DNA from: Flavobacteriaceae bacterium
GTDB lineage: Bacteria; Bacteroidota; Bacteroidia; Flavobacteriales; Flavobacteriaceae
DNA: 64,000 nt
Assembly (NCBI GenBank): GCA_002862805.1
Contig: PKEA01000071.1
Location: forward strand, 1-64,000
Direction: 5' to 3'
Shown here: in pieces, positions 39,562 to 48,625 of the stretch
How positions within the stretch are numbered: position 1 is the first letter of the stretch
Layout of the letters: every line of letters begins with the position of its first letter
Position numbers and translations under genes: made by a program
Notes under the pieces: generated by a model
What the model was told of the DNA's origin: nothing
Seen by the model: the letters and a program-made list of their open reading frames with translations, nothing else
The model's database searches: none

Positions 39562-40662
39562 TTATAATGATCTTTTCTGTTTTTCTACAAAGCCATCTGC
39601 TTGTAGTTCTAGCAATTCAATAGCGCGTTTCTTTTTATAGTTATAAAGCTCTTTATCTTCTTTTATATCTGAGTAAACTTTGTCGTAAATTTCCGCATCG
39701 GTTTTGCGTTGCAACTCACTTTGGTATTTATTTTGTGAAATCATACTTAAAACAGCCATTTCGGCATCTTCTTGTTTGAAATCGAATTCACCTTTTGGAG
39801 ACAATAATTTAGCAATGATTGGTGAAGTTTCAATAGCTAAAAACAAAAGCATTATGAATAAGGAAGGAAGTAATGGTAATTTGTTTAAAGCGTTAATCCG
39901 CGCCATTAAACCATCAAAACCTTCAATTATAGGTTGTGTTTCAGTGACTTTTTTATCTAAATCAGCTTGTAGTGTTTTGGCTTTTGTTTCTAATTCTGTA
40001 ATTTTAGCTTGATTAGTGGTTTTTAAAACAGCTAAATCTTGTAAACTAGCGTCATGTTTTTCTCTTTTTTCTTTGTAAACCGCACCTTTTCCTAGTTTTT
40101 TGGTTCCAGCAGTTCCTTCTGCTTCAGTAATATAAACAGCATATAAATCGTTTACTTCTTTTTCTTTTTTAGTAATGTCCGATTTTAAACTGTCAATTTG
40201 TGCTTTGTTCTTTTCTAAATCGCTCTGAAAATAATTTGCAACTTGCTTTTTATTGGCAAGCATCATTTCGTTTTTCTCTTTCAATAAAACCGTGTTGATT
40301 TCTTTTTCAAAAATTTTAATTTCTAAAGGTTTTGAGATGACAATAGCAATAATAATAGCTAAAGCAATTCGAGGAGTTGCTTGTTTAAATTCGCTCCAAA
40401 AAGAATCTCTTTTTTTGATGGTAGAAACAATAAAACGGTCTAAATTAAAAATAAGCAAACCCCAAACGAGTCCGAATGCCATTGCTATATAGGCATTATC
40501 GAAAACGGTAAAAAGAGCATAACTTGAGGCTATAAAAGCCATAACTGCGGTGAAGAAAACGGTTGCGCCTATACCAGCGTACTTGTTTTGTTCGCCATTT
40601 GAGCAAGAATTGATGAGGTTCTTATCTGCTCCCGAACAAAGGATGAAGAAGTTTTTTAACAT
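39562..40662 (-). CDS. DUF4407 membrane protein
   Basis: A 366-residue protein. The N-terminal MLKNFFILCSGADKNLINSC is followed by three membrane spans (about 30-110) with NLDRFIVSTIKKRDSFWSEFKQATPRI. A long coiled coil (about 125-245; KEKEVNDLYAVYI..., KTLQADLDKKVTE) comes next, then another span (LFIMLLFLAIETSPIIAKLL) and a charged tail. This is the DUF4407 architecture. The function is unknown; a membrane-anchored periplasmic or cytoplasmic coiled coil suggests a structural role. Confidence 0.9.
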   Translation of the reverse strand: MLKNFFILCSGADKNLINSCSNGEQNKYAGIGATVFFTAVMAFIASSYALFTVFDNAYIAMAFGLVWGLLIFNLDRFIVSTIKKRDSFWSEFKQATPRIALAIIIAIVISKPLEIKIFEKEINTVLLKEKNEMMLANKKQVANYFQSDLEKNKAQIDSLKSDITKKEKEVNDLYAVYITEAEGTAGTKKLGKGAVYKEKREKHDASLQDLAVLKTTNQAKITELETKAKTLQADLDKKVTETQPIIEGFDGLMARINALNKLPLLPSLFIMLLFLAIETSPIIAKLLSPKGEFDFKQEDAEMAVLSMISQNKYQSELQRKTDAEIYDKVYSDIKEDKELYNYKKKRAIELLELQADGFVEKQKRSL

Positions 40663-40803
40663 GATGATTGATTTTGATGATGATATTTATTTGTACAAAA
40701 ATAAGGTGAAATGTTTCACTTTGTTGTTAAAATATTGGTAATTAAATTTTTAGGCTTTTGCATTGGTGAAAAATGCAACCTATGTGACAATGCTCAAAAA
40801 CAA

Positions 40804-40834
40804 AAAACCCTCACATTTCTGTAAGGGTTTGTTT
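40804..40834 (-). terminator. intrinsic terminator of ahcY
   Basis: On the minus strand AAACCCTTAC and GTGAGGGTTT pair around AGAAAT, followed by a T-run. It lies past the ahcY stop at 40871. Confidence 0.75.
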
Positions 40835-40841
40835 ATGTTTT

Positions 40842-40868
40842 GAGATGCTGAAATAAATTCAGCATGAC
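40842..40868. repeat. TGCTGAA...TTCAGCA dispersed palindrome
   Basis: GATGCTGAAATAAATTCAGC followed by ATGACA is an inverted repeat (ATGCTGAA/TTCAGCAT). I associate it with a dispersed palindrome of Bacteroidota and other bacteria. It sits between ahcY and its terminator. Confidence 0.6.
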
Positions 40869-40870
40869 AA

Positions 40871-42187
40871 TTAATATCTATAATATTCTGGTTTGAATGG
40901 TCCTTCTACAGCAACACCAATGTATTTCGCTTGGTCTTCACGTAAAATTTCTAATTCAACGCCTAATTTTGCTAAGTGTAAAGCAGCTACTTTTTCGTCT
41001 AAGTGTTTTGGTAACATGTACACTTCGTTTTTATATGCAGCAGAATTAGTCCAAAGTTCAATTTGAGCTAATGTTTGGTTTGTAAATGAATTACTCATTA
41101 CAAAACTTGGGTGACCGGTAGCACAACCTAAGTTTACTAAACGTCCTTCAGCTAAAATAATAATATCTTTTCCGTTGATAGTATACTTATCTACTTGAGG
41201 TTTAATTTCATTTTTAGTTGCACCATGCGTTTTGTTTAACCAAGCCATGTCAATTTCGTTATCGAAATGTCCAATGTTACAAACGATAGTTTTGTCTTTC
41301 ATTTTCTCAAAGTGAGAACCTAAAATAATATCTTTATTACCTGTAGTTGTAATGATTATATCTGCATTTCCTACAACTGTATCCAATCGTTTAACTTCAT
41401 AACCATCCATTGCAGCTTGTAAAGCACAAATTGGGTCAATTTCAGTAACCGTTACAATTGAACCTGCACCTCTAAAAGAAGCCGCAGTACCTTTTCCAAC
41501 ATCTCCGTAACCACAAACAACTACTCTTTTACCAGCTAACATAATATCAGTAGCTCTTCTTACAGCATCTACTGCAGATTCTTTACAACCATATTTGTTA
41601 TCAAATTTAGATTTAGTAACCGAATCATTTACGTTAATTGCAGGCATGTGTAACGTTCCGTTTTTCATTCTTTCGTATAAACGGTGAACTCCTGTAGTTG
41701 TTTCTTCAGATAAACCTTTAATGTCAGCAATTAGTTCAGGGAAACGGTCAAAAACCATATTCGTTAAATCACCACCATCATCTAAAATCATGTTTAATGG
41801 TTTTCTGTCTTCACCAAACCATAAAGTTTGCTCAATACACCAATCAAATTCTTCGTCACTTAAGCCTTTCCAAGCATAAACTGGAATTCCAGCAGCAGCA
41901 ATAGCAGCAGCAGCATGATCTTGAGTTGAAAAAATATTACAAGAAGACCAAGTAACATCAGCACCAAGAGCAACTAAAGTTTCAATTAATACAGCAGTTT
42001 GAATAGTCATGTGTAAACATCCAGCAATACGTGCTCCTTTTAAAGGTTGGCTTGCTCCATATTCAGCTCTAAGAGCCATTAAACCTGGCATTTCAGCTTC
42101 AGCTAATTCAATTTCTTTTCTTCCCCAGTCTGCCAAAGTAATATCTTTTACTTTATACGGCACATAAGTTGTTGTATTTGAACTCAT
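40871..42187 (-). CDS. ahcY: adenosylhomocysteinase
   Basis: A 438-residue enzyme that splits S-adenosylhomocysteine into adenosine and homocysteine. The order is [39 protein letters not shown], the NAD-binding [29 protein letters not shown], then GHFDNEIDM and the C-terminal [13 protein letters not shown] with [20 protein letters not shown]. The length and C-terminal Tyr-rich end are standard. Monocistronic with its own promoter and terminator. Confidence 0.98.
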   Translation of the reverse strand: MSSNTTTYVPYKVKDITLADWGRKEIELAEAEMPGLMALRAEYGASQPLKGARIAGCLHMTIQTAVLIETLVALGADVTWSSCNIFSTQDHAAAAIAAAGIPVYAWKGLSDEEFDWCIEQTLWFGEDRKPLNMILDDGGDLTNMVFDRFPELIADIKGLSEETTTGVHRLYERMKNGTLHMPAINVNDSVTKSKFDNKYGCKESAVDAVRRATDIMLAGKRVVVCGYGDVGKGTAASFRGAGSIVTVTEIDPICALQAAMDGYEVKRLDTVVGNADIIITTTGNKDIILGSHFEKMKDKTIVCNIGHFDNEIDMAWLNKTHGATKNEIKPQVDKYTINGKDIIILAEGRLVNLGCATGHPSFVMSNSFTNQTLAQIELWTNSAAYKNEVYMLPKHLDEKVAALHLAKLGVELEILREDQAKYIGVAVEGPFKPEYYRY

Positions 42188-42222
42188 CTATTATTGTATA
42201 TTTGTATTATTAAATAAGAGTG

Positions 42223-42230
42223 CAAAGGTA
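42223..42230 (-). promoter_or_regulatory. ahcY promoter -7 element
   Basis: On the minus strand TACCTTTG is a perfect TAnnTTTG followed by GCACTC, about 36 bases before ATG 42187. No TTG is found at the -33 distance. Confidence 0.55.
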
Positions 42231-42317
42231 CTAATTTCATTTTTAATTTTTTAATAAAACACCTTATTTTATGAAATGTTTAATAAGGTAATGCTTTGAA
42301 TTTCAACCTTATATTTA

Positions 42318-42947
42318 ATGTCTTTTTATAAAAAAATACAAGTAAATCCCTTAACTTCAGTCCTTATTTGGAAAATTGAAGAAGATTTTAATGAACTGTT
42401 TCGTCAAATTAAATTAAAGGACATTTCATTAGCTAGGCTAGAACGAATGAAATCTGAAAGCCATCAAAAAGGGTTTTTGAGCATTCGACATTTGCTGAAA
42501 GTTGCTGGTTATTCTGACTTTGATTTGTTTTATGATGAAGATGGAAAACCGCACTTAACAGATGGAAAGCAAATTTCTATAACACATTCCAATAATTTTT
42601 CGGCTATTATTGTTGGTAATCAAAATGTAGGAATTGATATAGAGTTGCAAAGAGAAAAAATTACAAGAATTGCTGATAAATTTGTAGAGCATGAATTTGA
42701 TTATTTGAATAAAGAATCAGTAGAATATATAAAAAAACTAACTGTAATTTGGGGAGCCAAAGAAGCAAAGTATAAAATGTGTAATTCTAGAAGTTTAAGT
42801 TTTAAAGACGACATGAAAGTATTTTCGTTTGATTTAGCAGATGGAAAAGGAAAGGCTTCTGTGCAACAAAATAAATTTGAGAAAGAATTTAATTTTTTCT
42901 TCGAAGAGTTTGAAGGATTTACGTTGGTTTATGCGTTAGAAAAATAG
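42318..42947 (+). CDS. 4'-phosphopantetheinyl transferase superfamily protein
   Basis: A 209-residue enzyme that attaches phosphopantetheine to carrier proteins. The motifs are VGIDIELQREKI (first Mg ligands), FVEHEFDYLNK and the catalytic VIWGAKEAKYKM. An upstream HLTDGKQISITHSNNF block matches Sfp-type enzymes. It starts a compact run with GGGPS (gap 1 bp), pnuC, DUF4301 and arfB, though no synthase cluster is nearby. Confidence 0.9.
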   Translation: MSFYKKIQVNPLTSVLIWKIEEDFNELFRQIKLKDISLARLERMKSESHQKGFLSIRHLLKVAGYSDFDLFYDEDGKPHLTDGKQISITHSNNFSAIIVGNQNVGIDIELQREKITRIADKFVEHEFDYLNKESVEYIKKLTVIWGAKEAKYKMCNSRSLSFKDDMKVFSFDLADGKGKASVQQNKFEKEFNFFFEEFEGFTLVYALEK

Positions 42948-42948
42948 T

Positions 42949-43668
42949 ATGAAAGAGTTATATACAAATATTGTACAAGCCAAAAATGAGAACAGTAAGT
43001 TACTTGCTATTTTATTAGATCCTGAGAAACTTTCGATTTCAGATGTTAAAAATTTATGTAAAAAGATAAACGAATCTCCTGCGACGCATATATTTATAGG
43101 AGGAAGTACTTATAACGGAAATCATTTAGACGGATTAATTAAAGAAATTAAACAATGCGTAGATTTGCCTTTGTTCTTATTTCCTGGAGATTATAAACAA
43201 ATTTCAGCTGAAGCCGATGCTATTTTATTTCTTAGTTTATTATCAGGAAGAAATGCTGATTATTTAATTGAGCATCAAGTTAATGCCGTTCCTGTATTAG
43301 AGAAAACTAAATTGGAAATTATCCCAACAGGCTATTTGTTAATTGAAAGTGGAATAGAGACAGCTGTTGAACGTGTAAGTAATACCAAACCATTAGATCG
43401 AAATAATATTAATTACGTTTGTCAAACCGCTAAAGCAGGTGAATTATTAGGTAATAAATTAATCTATTTAGAAGCAGGAAGCGGAGCAAAACTAGCTGTG
43501 TCTTTAGAAATGATTGAACAGGTTGCTCAATCAATTCAAATTCCGTTAATTGTTGGTGGTGGAATTCGTTCTAAAAAAGAAATTAATGATGCTTTTAATG
43601 CTGGAGCAGATATGGTAGTAATTGGAACTGCTTTTGAAAACGATAATACTTTTTTTGAATTATGTTAG
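42949..43668 (+). CDS. geranylgeranylglyceryl/heptaprenylglyceryl phosphate synthase (GGGPS family)
   Basis: A 239-residue TIM-barrel prenyltransferase. Recognisable blocks are LLAILLDPEKLSI, THIFIGGSTYNG, LPLFLFPGDYKQI, ADAILFLSLLSGRNADYLI, IYLEAGSGAK and IVGGGIRSKKEINDAF with ADMVVIGTAFE. It joins sn-glycerol-1-phosphate to a polyprenyl diphosphate by an ether bond, the archaeal-type lipid step. I recall that a Flavobacterium johnsoniae member has been characterised. The physiological lipid in Bacteroidota is still not well explained. It is coupled to pnuC by a 7-bp overlap. Confidence 0.92.
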   Translation: MKELYTNIVQAKNENSKLLAILLDPEKLSISDVKNLCKKINESPATHIFIGGSTYNGNHLDGLIKEIKQCVDLPLFLFPGDYKQISAEADAILFLSLLSGRNADYLIEHQVNAVPVLEKTKLEIIPTGYLLIESGIETAVERVSNTKPLDRNNINYVCQTAKAGELLGNKLIYLEAGSGAKLAVSLEMIEQVAQSIQIPLIVGGGIRSKKEINDAFNAGADMVVIGTAFENDNTFFELC

Positions 43669-44276
43669 AGTTTTTGTTTTCTCAATACAGCGATTATGCT
43701 ACTGTTGATATTTTCTTAGAGATTATTGCGGTATTGTTTGGTTTAATTAGTGTGTTCTATGCTAAGAGCAATAATGTTTTAGTATATCCAACGGGATTAG
43801 TAAGTACAATAATTTATGTTTATTTATTAAATAAATGGGACTTAGTAGGCGATATGCTTATTAACGGTTATTATACTACTATGAGTATTTATGGATGGTT
43901 TCTTTGGACAAGAAAAAATGATAATCAAATAGAATATCCCATATCATGGACTACTAAAAAAGAAAAAGTAAATGCTTTTCTTATTTTTATAGTAACAATT
44001 CTTTTTGTAATATTGGTTTATCATTGGTTTGATAAATTTAAGGATTGGACTGCATATGTAGACACTTTTACTACTGGAATTTTCTTTTTAGGAATGTGGC
44101 TTATGGCTAAACGTAAAATTGAAAATTGGCTGCTTTGGATCGTAGGTGATTTTATTTCTATTCCATTGTACTTTTACAAAGGCTTTACATTTTCAAGTTT
44201 ACAATTTTTAATATTTACAATAATTGCCACTTTTGGTTTTTTAGAATGGAAGAAAATTTTACAGAAAGAGACATAA
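43662..44276 (+). CDS. pnuC: nicotinamide riboside transporter PnuC
   Basis: A 204-residue membrane protein with about seven spans. PnuC features are VLVYPTGLVSTIIYVYLLNKWDLVGDM, INGYYTTMSIYGWFLWTRK and the late WLLWIVGDFISIPLYFYKGFTFSSLQF. It imports nicotinamide riboside by facilitated diffusion, normally driven by an intracellular kinase of the NadR/NrtR type. No such kinase gene is adjacent here. The gene overlaps GGGPS by 7 bp and DUF4301 by 31 bp. Confidence 0.9.
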   Translation: MLEFLFSQYSDYATVDIFLEIIAVLFGLISVFYAKSNNVLVYPTGLVSTIIYVYLLNKWDLVGDMLINGYYTTMSIYGWFLWTRKNDNQIEYPISWTTKKEKVNAFLIFIVTILFVILVYHWFDKFKDWTAYVDTFTTGIFFLGMWLMAKRKIENWLLWIVGDFISIPLYFYKGFTFSSLQFLIFTIIATFGFLEWKKILQKET

Positions 44277-45781
44277 AATATATTCAAGAAAGAGGTAATT
44301 CATTAGATAAAATAAAGCAACAATTGTTTTGTTTTAAAAATGGAATTCCAATGATTAATCTTGTTAAACCGGCTGTTGTTGGTGACGGTATATTGTCTTT
44401 AAGTCAAAAAAAAGTAGAAGAATATACTTCTTTTTTTGATAATCATAATACAGAATATACTATAGAAAAATTTGTTCCGGCATCAGGAGCTGCTTCAAGA
44501 ATGTTTAAATTTCTTATGGAGTTTCTTGCTGCTTTTGATTTAAAAAAAGACACCATAAATAGTTATATAAATAAAAGCAAAAATAAAGATTTAGCTCTGT
44601 TTATTTATGGATTAAAAAATCTTCCTTTTTACGAAGAATTAAAATCAAAAACTATTGAATTAAATTCAAGTTATTCTAGCTTAACAAGTGACCTAAAAAC
44701 ATATTTATTGATAAAGACTTTGTTAAGTGAAAATGGTTTAAATTATGCCCAAAAACCAAAGGGGATTTTACCATTTCACATAAATAAATCGAGAATTATT
44801 ACTCCTATTGAAGAGAATATTATTGAGGCAAGTTTTTATAAAAAAGAAGGTGTAAAAACAAAAATTCATTTTACCATAACGGAAGAGTTTCAAAATGAAT
44901 TTGAAGCGATAACAAATCAATTCAATGAATTTGAAATTAATTTTTCTTATCAAAACTCAAGTTCAGATACTGTGGCAGTAAACCTTGATAATTCTTTATT
45001 TCGTTTAGAAGACAATTCTTTGTTCTTTAGGCCTGGTGGACATGGAGCTTTAATTGATAATTTAAATGAATTAAAATCAGATTTTATTTTTTTAAAAAAT
45101 ATTGATAATGTAGCTCAAAATAACAGAAAAATAATTTCTAATTACAAGAAGGTTTTAGGAGCAATTATTATAAAAACTCAAAATAGAGTTTTTGAGTTTT
45201 TAAATGATTTAGAAAATAAAGAACTTTCAGAAAATGATTTTGAAGAATTAATATCTTTTACTGAAAATGATTTGTCGTTTCCGTTACCTGAAGATTTTAA
45301 ACATTTTAAAAAATCGTATAAGATTGAATATTTAATGAAGGTTTTAAATAGGCCTATTCGAGTATGTGGAATGGTTAAAAACGAAGGTGAACCTGGTGGT
45401 GGACCTTTCTGGGTAAAAGATGAAAAAGGAAGACAGACACTTCAAATAGTAGAGTCTTCTCAAATTAATATGCTCGACGAAAATCAGATCAATATTGTAA
45501 AATCAGCTACGCATTTTAATCCTGTGGATATAGTTTGTGCAGTATATAATTATAAAGGGAGAAAATTTAATTTAGTTGATTATATTGATCATAATGCAGC
45601 ATTTATTGCAGAAAAAACCAAGAACGGAAAACCAATTAAAGCATTTGAGCTTCCAGGTTTATGGAATGGAGCAATGGCAAAATGGACTACCATTTTTGTT
45701 GAGGTTCCATTGGAAACTTTTAATCCTGTAAAAACAGTAAACGATTTATTAAAGCCTGCTCATCAACCATTAAATGAATAA
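44246..45781 (+). CDS. DUF4301 family protein
   Basis: A 511-residue soluble protein. Characteristic stretches are FTERDIKYIQERGNSLDKIK, FVPASGAASRMFKFLMEFL, FFRPGGHGALIDNLNEL, ICGMVKN-like RVCGMVKNEGEPGGGPFWVK and FELPGLWNGAMAKWTTIFVEVP. These fit DUF4301 as I recall it; the PASGAASRMF and GGHGALIDNLN motifs look like nucleotide-sugar pyrophosphorylase-like loops (inference). It begins inside the last 31 bp of pnuC and overlaps arfB by 8 bp. The function is not known. Confidence 0.82.
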   Translation: MEENFTERDIKYIQERGNSLDKIKQQLFCFKNGIPMINLVKPAVVGDGILSLSQKKVEEYTSFFDNHNTEYTIEKFVPASGAASRMFKFLMEFLAAFDLKKDTINSYINKSKNKDLALFIYGLKNLPFYEELKSKTIELNSSYSSLTSDLKTYLLIKTLLSENGLNYAQKPKGILPFHINKSRIITPIEENIIEASFYKKEGVKTKIHFTITEEFQNEFEAITNQFNEFEINFSYQNSSSDTVAVNLDNSLFRLEDNSLFFRPGGHGALIDNLNELKSDFIFLKNIDNVAQNNRKIISNYKKVLGAIIIKTQNRVFEFLNDLENKELSENDFEELISFTENDLSFPLPEDFKHFKKSYKIEYLMKVLNRPIRVCGMVKNEGEPGGGPFWVKDEKGRQTLQIVESSQINMLDENQINIVKSATHFNPVDIVCAVYNYKGRKFNLVDYIDHNAAFIAEKTKNGKPIKAFELPGLWNGAMAKWTTIFVEVPLETFNPVKTVNDLLKPAHQPLNE

Positions 45782-46175
45782 AGAAAAATTACTTTTAGAA
45801 TTAGATTTTAAAGCGGTAAGAAGTAGTGGTGCTGGTGGTCAAAATGTAAATAAAGTGTCTTCAAAAGTTGTTCTAACATTTGACTTAGAAAATTCTTTAG
45901 GTATTTCTGATGAGGAGAAAGAATTGTTAAAACAAAAACTCTCTTCAAAATTAACTCAGAATAATGTTCTTATTTTAAACTGTGATGAAGATAGAAGTCA
46001 AGTAAAAAACAAATCAATTGTAATAAAACGATTTTTATCTATAATTGAAAAAGGACTTCATAAACCAAAAATTAGAAGAGCAACCAAAACACCACGAAGC
46101 GTTAAAGAAAGAAGGCTTAATACTAAGAAAATAATGAGCGCTTTAAAGCAAAATCGTAAAAAGCCTAATTTTTAA
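45774..46175 (+). CDS. arfB: alternative ribosome-rescue aminoacyl-tRNA hydrolase ArfB
   Basis: A 133-residue RF1-like hydrolase. The catalytic GGQ (residues 21-23) lies in SSGAGGQNVNKVSSKV. The basic C-terminal tail PKIRRATKTPRSVKERRLNTKKIMSALKQNRKKP is the part that enters the mRNA channel of stalled ribosomes. It is too short to be a full release factor. It is the last gene of the run and overlaps the DUF4301 gene by 8 bp. Confidence 0.93.
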   Translation: MNKEKLLLELDFKAVRSSGAGGQNVNKVSSKVVLTFDLENSLGISDEEKELLKQKLSSKLTQNNVLILNCDEDRSQVKNKSIVIKRFLSIIEKGLHKPKIRRATKTPRSVKERRLNTKKIMSALKQNRKKPNF

Positions 46176-46184
46176 ACAAATTAA

Positions 46185-46214
46185 TTGAAATTTTAAACTA
46201 AAGTAGTACTTTTG
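46185..46214 (+). promoter_or_regulatory. promoter of the TPP-riboswitch-controlled receptor gene
   Basis: TTG (46185-46187), a 19-base spacer and TACTTTTG (46207-46214) match the Bacteroidota consensus well. The predicted start falls right at the riboswitch 5' end. Confidence 0.75.
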
Positions 46215-46220
46215 CATCGT

Positions 46221-46323
46221 CTCAAAGGGGTGCTCTAAATAACGAGCTGAGATTATACCCATAGAACCTGGGCAGGTAATGCTGCCAAGGAAAATGACAA
46301 AATACCAATGTGCACGTTGGTAT
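46221..46323 (+). promoter_or_regulatory. TPP riboswitch (THI element) with expression platform
   Basis: The aptamer contains the conserved AAGGGGTGCTC, CGAGCTGAGATTATACCC, GAACCTGGGCAGGTAATGCT and GCCAAGGAAAATGA segments in the THI-box order (46226-46296). It is followed by a hairpin ATACCAA-N8-TTGGTAT (46302-46323) that may form the switch, and the receptor ATG is 73 bases further on. It binds thiamine pyrophosphate and should repress the receptor when TPP is abundant. Confidence 0.95.
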
Positions 46324-46396
46324 AAGTCTGTGTAATACAAATTTAATTTTAAAAAAGAAGAATAATTACCCCTTTTATTCGTAACTAATTTTACGA

Positions 46397-48571
46397 ATGA
46401 AAACTTTATTCAACAACAAACAAACTAAACAAGTTTTAAGACTAAGTCTTTTTTCTTTGTGCTTTTCTCATTTCTCTTTTGCACAAGAACAACCTATAGA
46501 TTCTTTAAAGGTTAATAATCTTAAAGAGGTAACTGTTTCTTCGGTTAGAGCTACAGAAAAAACGCCTATTACTTTTTCAAATGTTTCTAAAGAACAAATT
46601 GAACCAAGAAATTTAGGACAAGATATTCCGGTACTTCTAAATTACTTACCATCAGTTGTTACTACTACTGATGCTGGAAACGGAGTAGGTTATACGTCTA
46701 TGCGAGTTCGTGGTTCAGATGGTTCAAGAATTAATGTAACATTAAATGGTATTCCGTTTAATGACAGTGAAAGTCACGGAACATTTTTTGTGAATTTACC
46801 TGATTTTGCTTCGTCTTTAGAAAGCGTTCAATTACAAAGAGGTGTCGGTACATCAACTAATGGACCTGGTGCATTTGGTGCGAGTTTAAATATGGAAACG
46901 AAATCGTATAAAGAGCATTCTCATGCTGAAATTTCAAATTCAGTTGGAAGTTTTGGTACAAGAAAACACACATTAGCTTTTGGAACAGGTTTACATAATA
47001 ATTTAGAGTTTAATGGAAGAGTTTCTCAAATTGCTTCTGATGGTTATATTGATAGAGCTTCATCGAACATGTTTGGGTATTTTTTCAATACTAATTATGT
47101 CAAAGAAAATACATTGATAAAATTTATTGCTTTCGGTGGTAAAGAAAAAACGTATCAATCTTGGAACGGTTTAGAAGATTTAGACAAGTTAGAGAATGAT
47201 AGAACTTATAATTCTGCAGGATTGTATTTTGACGAATTTGGTAACGAACAATTTTATGATGACGAAACCGATAATTATTGGCAAAATCACTTTCAATTGC
47301 ATTGGTCTGAAAAATGGTCTGAAAAATGGAACTCTAATTTAGCATTGCACTATACTCTTGGTAAAGGATATTTTAAGCAATATAAAGAAGATGAAAATTT
47401 TTCTGATTATGGACTGAGTGATTATGGAAGTAATTCTATAACAGATTTAATTAGAAAAAGATGGTTGGATAATGATTTCTTTGGGGCTACATATTCTTTA
47501 AATTATTTATCTAATAAAACAGATATATTAGCAGGTGGTGCGGCAAACAGATATTTAGGTAAACATTATGGAGAAGTGGTTTGGACACAATATTACGTGC
47601 CTTCAAATAATAGATATTACGATACATATGGAAATAAAGATGATGTAAACGTGTATGTGAAACTATCTCAAGGTATAGGTGTTAAGTTTAACATTTTTAC
47701 CGATTTGCAATATAGATTGGTTTATTATCAAGCAAGTGGCGTTCAAGCAACTGATGTTAATGATACTTTTAGATTTTTTAACCCTAAAATTGGTGCTAAT
47801 TATAAAATTAATCTTTCAAATTCTGTTTATGCCTATGCAGGTGTTGCAAATAAAGAACCCAGAAGAGATGATTATGAAAATGAAAGCACTAAGCCAGAAA
47901 GGTTAATTGATATTGAGTTAGGTTGGAAGTATAATTCAAGTAAAGTTAAAGTAAACGCAAATCTGTTTTATATGGATTATAAAGATCAATTAGTAATGAC
48001 AGGAGCTTTAAATAATGTGGGGGCTCCAATATTTACAAATAGTGGGAAAAGTTACCGTTATGGTTTAGAAATTGATGCTGTAGTAAAAATCCTTGATAAT
48101 TTATTGTTTCAGCCAAATGTAACTTTCAGCCAAAATAAAAATCAAGATTTTTATTTTCAAAGAGATGGTGTTTTAACTAATTTAGGTAACACAAATATTG
48201 CCTTTTCTCCAGAAATTATAAGTGGAGGTAATATTACATTCTTGCCAGTTAAGAATTTGCAAATTTCAGCACTTGGTAAGTTCGTTGGGAAACAATATAT
48301 GGGAAATATAGACTCTGAAAACTCTACTCTTTCGGATTATACTGTTTTGGATTTCAATGCAAATTATGATTGGAAGGTTAATAAAGGAATAAAGTCAATT
48401 GTATTTTCAGCTTTAGTAAATAATGTACTTAATAGAAAATATGAATCAAATGGTTATTTCTACACATATGATGATACATGGAGTGGGCCAGGAACAACTA
48501 CAATTGAAGGAACAGGTTATTATCCTCAAGCAGGGATAAACTTCCTTCTAGGAATGGCTTTGAAATTCTAA
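46397..48571 (+). CDS. TonB-dependent receptor under TPP riboswitch, probable thiamine uptake receptor
   Basis: A 724-residue outer-membrane receptor with signal peptide (ends FSHFSFAQ), a plug with VTVSSVRATEKTPITFSNVS, VGYTSMRVRGSDGSRINVTL and SVQLQRGVGTSTNGPGAFGA, and a barrel ending AGINFLLGMALKF. The substrate is inferred from the TPP riboswitch in its leader: thiamine or a phosphorylated form or precursor. Thiamine-regulated receptors of this type are known from comparative genomics of Bacteroidota. No inner-membrane thiamine transporter gene is adjacent. Confidence 0.9.
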   Translation: MKTLFNNKQTKQVLRLSLFSLCFSHFSFAQEQPIDSLKVNNLKEVTVSSVRATEKTPITFSNVSKEQIEPRNLGQDIPVLLNYLPSVVTTTDAGNGVGYTSMRVRGSDGSRINVTLNGIPFNDSESHGTFFVNLPDFASSLESVQLQRGVGTSTNGPGAFGASLNMETKSYKEHSHAEISNSVGSFGTRKHTLAFGTGLHNNLEFNGRVSQIASDGYIDRASSNMFGYFFNTNYVKENTLIKFIAFGGKEKTYQSWNGLEDLDKLENDRTYNSAGLYFDEFGNEQFYDDETDNYWQNHFQLHWSEKWSEKWNSNLALHYTLGKGYFKQYKEDENFSDYGLSDYGSNSITDLIRKRWLDNDFFGATYSLNYLSNKTDILAGGAANRYLGKHYGEVVWTQYYVPSNNRYYDTYGNKDDVNVYVKLSQGIGVKFNIFTDLQYRLVYYQASGVQATDVNDTFRFFNPKIGANYKINLSNSVYAYAGVANKEPRRDDYENESTKPERLIDIELGWKYNSSKVKVNANLFYMDYKDQLVMTGALNNVGAPIFTNSGKSYRYGLEIDAVVKILDNLLFQPNVTFSQNKNQDFYFQRDGVLTNLGNTNIAFSPEIISGGNITFLPVKNLQISALGKFVGKQYMGNIDSENSTLSDYTVLDFNANYDWKVNKGIKSIVFSALVNNVLNRKYESNGYFYTYDDTWSGPGTTTIEGTGYYPQAGINFLLGMALKF

Positions 48572-48595
48572 AATTGTTCAGTTAAGTTTAAAGTT

Positions 48596-48625
48596 AAACC
48601 CTGTAAGATTTTTTTACAGGGTTTT
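48596..48625 (+). terminator. intrinsic terminator of the thiamine receptor gene
   Basis: AAACCCTGTAA and TTACAGGGTTTT pair around GATTTTT. The right arm ends at the stop of the convergent lipoprotein gene. Confidence 0.88.

Noticed and set aside
40842-40868. Palindrome near ahcY as its terminator
   Set aside because: It lacks a T-run and matches a dispersed repeat; the CCCTTAC hairpin at 40804-40834 is the better terminator.
46143-46340. Antisense open frame over the TPP riboswitch
   Set aside because: The riboswitch conservation explains the sequence; the predicted protein has no family features.
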